The notes under the pieces are model-generated. The model was not told where the DNA came from, ran no database searches, and worked only from the letters and a program-made list of their open reading frames with translations. The position numbers were made by a program, and so were the translations under genes. Below are positions 61,218 to 64,000 of a DNA stretch of 64,000 nucleotides, piece after piece. Every line of letters starts with the position of its first letter. Position 1 is the stretch's first letter. Source of the stretch: Glycomyces sp. TRM65418 (lineage in GTDB: Bacteria > Actinomycetota > Actinomycetes > Mycobacteriales > Micromonosporaceae); NCBI RefSeq assembly GCF_019710475.1, contig NZ_JAJFAX010000002.1, forward strand, positions 62,001-126,000, written 5' to 3'.

Positions 61218-61781
61218 ATGGGACGCATCGTCGTCACGGAGTTCATCTCGCTCGACGGGGTGGTTCAGGCGCCCGGCGGGGAGGACTTCAAGTACCCGAA
61301 CTGGAGCTTCGAGATCGACCGCGGTCCGGCGGGCGAGAAGTACAAGGAGGACGAAGCGCTCGGCTCCGCCGCCCTCCTGCTCGGCCGCAGGACCTACGAC
61401 GGCTTCGCCTCGGCCTGGCCGCAGATGGAAGGCGAACTGGCGGACAAGTACAACGGCATGCCGAAGTACGTCGTCTCCCGCACGCTCACCGACCCGGCCT
61501 GGAACAACACCACGGTGCTTTCCGGTGACCTGGACAGCGAGGTCGACCGCCTGAAGAGCGAGGTCGACGGCGAGATCTCCGTCCCCGGCAGCATCCAACT
61601 CGTACAGGGCCTCCTGGAGCGGGATCTGGTCGACGAGCTCCACCTGATGACCTTCCCGGTGATGCTGGGGACCGGCCGGAAGCTCTTCGCCGAAACGACC
61701 GACAAGTCCCGGTGGCACCTCGCCGAGCCCACCGTTTACGGAGACGGCGTCCTCCTCACGGTCTACCGGCGAGCCGCATGA
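61218..61781 (+). CDS. Dihydrofolate reductase-like protein (RibD C-terminal domain)
   Basis: 187 residues. Opening GRIVVTEFISLDGVVQAPGG, then LLLGRRTYDGFASAWPQMEG (about 55), YVVSRTLTDPAWNNTTVLSG, and the late segment ELHLMTFPVMLGTGRKLFAE mark the RibD_C/DHFR-like fold that binds NADPH. These proteins are reductases of unknown substrate and are not the housekeeping DHFR. It follows the hydrolase gene by one base, so they form an operon. The next gene-like sequence to the right is the integrase remnant, so this pair may mark the left edge of the mobile region. Confidence 0.87.
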   Translation: MGRIVVTEFISLDGVVQAPGGEDFKYPNWSFEIDRGPAGEKYKEDEALGSAALLLGRRTYDGFASAWPQMEGELADKYNGMPKYVVSRTLTDPAWNNTTVLSGDLDSEVDRLKSEVDGEISVPGSIQLVQGLLERDLVDELHLMTFPVMLGTGRKLFAETTDKSRWHLAEPTVYGDGVLLTVYRRAA

Positions 61782-62039
61782 CCATCGCAGTTCAAGCACC
61801 TCGGACGGCTCGCCTCCGCCTGCATGCGGGTGGAAAGGCGCCCTACAAGAAGTGACGCTTATGCACTTGCGGAGGCTGCATCGCCGAAGTGCTGGTCCTC
61901 CTAGCATCCAGCGTGAAGAACTCCCGCAACTACTGGAGCGAACCGGCTTCAGCGCGATCGTCGCCGCCCAACAGGCCACCATGGACGTCGTCGACGTCCT
62001 GGCCGGGTATAACGACCCCGTCCACCAGGGCCCGGCCTG

Positions 62040-62650
62040 CAATGCCGCGCCTAGCGCAACGTCGGATGCGCGCCTCCGGGCCGCAGCCGACGTTGCCTAC
62101 AGTTGGCCCTCAGTCGGCGGTTACGTCGCCTTCGTCGGATGCCTCGGCTACGGGATGACGCGCCCCGAAGAAGCCGCGGCCCCCGAACTGCCCCGATGCG
62201 TCTGCCCGCCACCGGATGGAGACCCGTCACGCTTTCCCAGGCGGCTGTGGGCGGACAACGCGCCTCCCGCGACGTCCGCGGGCTCAGACACCGCTCCGCG
62301 AAGGAGGTGCGGCCCCGGCTTGGTCGAGTTCATCGACACCCACGTCAACCGGTACGGCACCGGCCGCGGTGGGACGCTTCCTCCCGGCGACGGGCCGCAA
62401 GGTAGGCCCCGGAACGGTCTGGCTGCGCTCCCGCCAGGCCCGAGAGTACGCCTTCGGGCCCGCCGAGCGGCGGTCGAACCTCCGCAAACGCCCCTACCGC
62501 CTGCGACACTCGGGGATCTCCCGCGCCTGTACGCGGGCGTCCCGCCGGTGCAGGTCGCCGCCTGAGCCGGGCACTCCGTCGAAGTCCTGCTGTGGATCTA
62601 CGCCAATGTCATCGGCGGGCACGAAAACCGCCGGTAGGGCGAGATCGACA
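62040..62650 (+). pseudogene. Tyrosine integrase pseudogene (actinomycete element type), frameshifted
   Basis: Pieces of one integrase occur in order but in different frames: GYVAFVGCLGYGMTRPEEAAA (two overlapping parts, about 62121-62180), then LPATGWRPVTLSQAAVGGQ and RDVRGLRHRSAKEVRP in the next frame (about 62207-62310), LVEFIDTHVNRYGTG (about 62320-62363), TVWLRSRQ and RKRPYRLRHSGIS (about 62416-62520), and finally GVPPVQVAA, a TGA stop, AGHSVEVLLWIYANVIGG, and a TAG stop (62536-62636). This is the C-terminal catalytic half of integrases from actinomycete integrative elements, with the box II RLRH and the tyrosine in IYAN. At least three frameshifts and two in-frame stops make it inactive. 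It ends about 140 bases before a tRNA-Lys fragment. Confidence 0.75.
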
Positions 62651-62787
62651 AATTCCCGGGGGAGCGACCGTGCCGGCCGCCACGAGGACCCGAGTCGAAC
62701 GGTCCCCGTGGCGGCCATGCCGTACCATCGATGCCGCAGCCGACTGCTCAAGCCCGGCTGCGCGCCGATACGGTATGGTCTCGGCAA

Positions 62788-62838
62788 GGGCCTCTAGCTC
62801 AATGGCAGAGCTGCGGACTTTTAATCCGTAGGTTCAGG
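62788..62838 (+). pseudogene. tRNA-Lys(UUU)-like gene, truncated in the T arm
   Basis: Starts with acceptor arm GGGCCTC, then TA, D arm GCTC-AATGGCA-GAGC, anticodon arm GCGGA-CTTTTAA-TCCGT (anticodon TTT at 62820-62822) and variable AGGTT, then CAGG. After base 62838 the expected GTTCGAA loop and the 3' acceptor strand (GAGGCCC) are missing; the following bases do not pair. A TATGGT box lies 12 bases before its start. It is the 5' two thirds of a tRNA-Lys, broken where integrases of actinomycete elements usually recombine. Confidence 0.65.
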
Positions 62839-62875
62839 CTTACTCGGCCGGAAACCTACACGCCAAGAAGCTGGG

Positions 62876-62922
62876 AAAACGGCCTCTGACCGGCCGAAAT
62901 GCCGGTCAGAGGCCGTTTTTTG
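62876..62922 (+). terminator. Strong Rho-independent terminator (19-bp stem, T-run)
   Basis: AAAACGGCCTCTGACCGGC (62876-62894) pairs perfectly with 62901-62919 around CGAAAT, and is followed by further T. It is the only classical T-rich terminator in the window, consistent with a stable-RNA gene before it. Confidence 0.85.
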
Positions 62923-63499
62923 TTGTGCCGTTGATGGCGGCCGGATGCGGTCATATGCGGCTGTCTGTGGATGGGCTGTGGATGGGCGAGAAGGGCTGTC
63001 AATGTGGACAGACACGAGAATCTGCCCGCAGCATCCATGACTTCAGGAACATCGCAAGCTTCTGCTGTCGGGCGCTGCGACCAGATGGTGGACGCCCGTT
63101 GGCCTGTCGCAGGTTCGAGCCTTGGGGCGGGATACCAACAAACCAGCGAGCCTCAAGATCATCGGAAAACTCGTCGTAAGCGGCCAGTTCATGACTCGGT
63201 CTTCAATATGAATTTGATGGTCGCCTCCCGCGCAGATCGGCGTTGAAGGCGTTCCTGGGTGAGGCAACGCCAGGCCGCCTCGGGCCTGGAAAACGCCCAC
63301 GGTCTCCCAGCGACCTGAACCCGGCTCGGCCCCGGCGGGGGTGGGGCTGGGCCTGAACAGCCCCTCGCGGCCGGGTGCGCTTCGCCAGACGGTGGCCTGC
63401 TGCAGCGGGCGCTCGTTGACCGCAAGCTTTGCTCTGACCAGCGCAAATAAGCTCATCACCTTGGCCCGGAAGGCCGGGGAGTCGGAAAAGAGCGACCGT

Positions 63500-63514
63500 C
63501 ATAGTCAGACTATG
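63500..63514. promoter_or_regulatory. 15-bp palindrome, candidate operator with promoter
   Basis: CATAGTC and GACTATG flank a single A. A -10-like TATGCT starts nine bases later, so the palindrome covers the -35 position. A regulator bound here would block transcription toward the small membrane protein gene. Confidence 0.45.
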
Positions 63515-63586
63515 CTGGAGTCGTATGCTAGGCTCGTCTCCTAGGGCTCGCACAACGAGCCCGCAGGCGCCACAGAACGAAAAAGG

Positions 63587-63630
63587 TGCCGCATCGCCCT
63601 CTCGGTTGGCCCCTTCGGGGCGATGCGGCA
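63587..63630 (+). other. Leader hairpin before small membrane protein gene
   Basis: TGCCGCATCGCCC (63587-63599) pairs perfectly with GGGCGATGCGGCA (63618-63630); the 18-base loop can itself form a short GGCCCC-based stem. It lies 43 bases before the ATG at 63674 and may control the ORF or act as an attenuator. Confidence 0.5.
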
Positions 63631-63673
63631 ACGATGCCCCTCCGCGTGGAGGAGATTTGAAAGGAAAGGTCTC

Positions 63674-63880
63674 ATGACCCCACCAGTTCTCACTTGTACC
63701 GTACCGGGCGAACTGCCGTTGCGGCCAGTGGCGATCACGCTCGTGATCCTCGTGGTTTGCGTGGTCTGGTTCTTGGCTCTGGGGCAGGCTCTGCCCTTGT
63801 TCATGGCGATTGCGACGACCATTGTCACGACGATCGTGGCGGTGCTGACGGACAAGATCATCCGCAGCGGGCTGCGGTAG
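63674..63880 (+). CDS. Small hydrophobic protein, two membrane helices
   Basis: 68 residues, ATG with SD AAGGAAAGG. It begins MTPPVLTCTVPGELPLRP, then two hydrophobic segments (about 19-36 VAITLVILVVCVVWFLAL and 40-58 PLFMAIATTIVTTIVAVL), and ends in DKIIRSGLR. No known domain is recognised. Small membrane proteins of this kind are common in actinomycete integrative elements, and this one lies in the remnant beside the integrase pseudogene. It may help conjugation or be neutral; its role is unknown. The structured leader and operator-like palindrome upstream suggest it was regulated. Confidence 0.65.
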   Translation: MTPPVLTCTVPGELPLRPVAITLVILVVCVVWFLALGQALPLFMAIATTIVTTIVAVLTDKIIRSGLR

Positions 63881-63965
63881 TGACTGCATCAAGGTGAGCT
63901 ACAGGTGGGCTGTGGGCGGCGACCGTGCACAGCCCACCTGGTACACGAGGATCTAGGTGGGGAAG

Positions 63966-64000
63966 ATGGCGATGTTCGAACTTCACGAGTCGACCTCGAA
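63966..64000 (+). CDS. Start of an unknown gene, cut by window end
   Basis: ATG 63966 with GGGGAAG directly before, or ATG 63972 in the same frame, which gives normal SD spacing. The first residues read MAMFELHEST. Only eleven codons are visible, so no function can be assigned. It follows the small membrane protein gene by 85 bases in the same direction and may belong to the same element. Confidence 0.4.
   Translation, partial: MAMFELHESTS

Larger units (their letters stand above)
62923..63673. other. Element-remnant region, no intact gene; operator and leader structures
   Basis: About 750 bases with lower GC and no supported gene. Direct repeats CTGTGGATGGGC occur near 62960-62990. A GGTTCGAGCC followed 18 bases later by ATACCA (63112-63138) resembles a tRNA 3' end. 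CATAGTC-A-GACTATG (63500-63514) is a palindrome, followed by a TATGCT box (63524-63529). Two hairpins (63544-63562 and 63587-63630) then precede the small ORF. Confidence 0.5.

Overview
This is a 64 kb piece of a very GC-rich chromosome with actinobacterial gene content: mycothiol synthesis (mshA), the gpm-senX3-regX3 block, an MFS-thymidylate kinase fusion, a type II glutamine synthetase, LPxTG wall proteins, and the run ppa/dacB/metalloprotease/tilS/hpt/ftsH/folE. Nothing names the species. A Streptomyces-like or Glycomycetales-like actinomycete fits best; this is an inference from synteny and is not proven.

Layout. 1-890 is the 3' part of NADP isocitrate dehydrogenase. 1128-7111 holds a nucleotidyltransferase, a glycerol-1-phosphate dehydrogenase-like enzyme, an ABC-2 polysaccharide export permease with a long Pro/Gly/Tyr-rich head, and an acyltransferase-SGNH protein, which suggests assembly and decoration of a cell-surface polymer. 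After a lipoprotein (7122-7739), 7963-19877 is a glycosyltransferase island. It contains three proteins that share one C-terminal module, two further glycosyltransferases, an asparagine-synthase-like protein and a small membrane protein. Type II glutamine synthetase (minus strand) closes the island.

21299-29147 is an exported-protein region: a secreted protein of unknown function, four small secreted proteins built from a ~48-residue HWxxCG repeat with paired cysteines, a GH95 fucosidase (minus strand), and two paralogous LPxTG wall proteins that share an 18-bp upstream element. 29618-36612 carries a purine permease, a NatAB-type ABC exporter, a ferredoxin reductase-like flavoprotein and a pair of bacterial PH-domain proteins. 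The second PH-domain gene has lost its expected stop codon.

36733-46961 is mostly housekeeping: aldo/keto reductase, regX3, senX3, gpmA, a YbjN-domain gene, mshA, a TetR regulator, MFS-tmk and holB. 47035-58966 contains two unknown genes (one a cytoplasmic acidic protein with 13-residue Ca-binding-type repeats), then the conserved folE-ftsH-hpt-tilS-metalloprotease-dacB-ppa block, interrupted by a secreted GH13 alpha-amylase on the opposite strand. 59096-61781 holds yaaA, an alpha/beta hydrolase and a DHFR-like protein.

The right end (about 62040-64000) is a decayed integrative element: a tyrosine integrase pseudogene broken by frameshifts and stops, a tRNA-Lys(UUU)-like gene cut off in its T arm, a strong terminator, and a short hydrophobic ORF with a structured leader.

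The most interesting items are the small secreted twin-cysteine repeat family, the shared-module glycosyltransferases, the LPxTG pair with its shared element, the cytoplasmic DxDGDG protein and the integrase/tRNA remnant. All calls come from reading the sequence; no database search was run.
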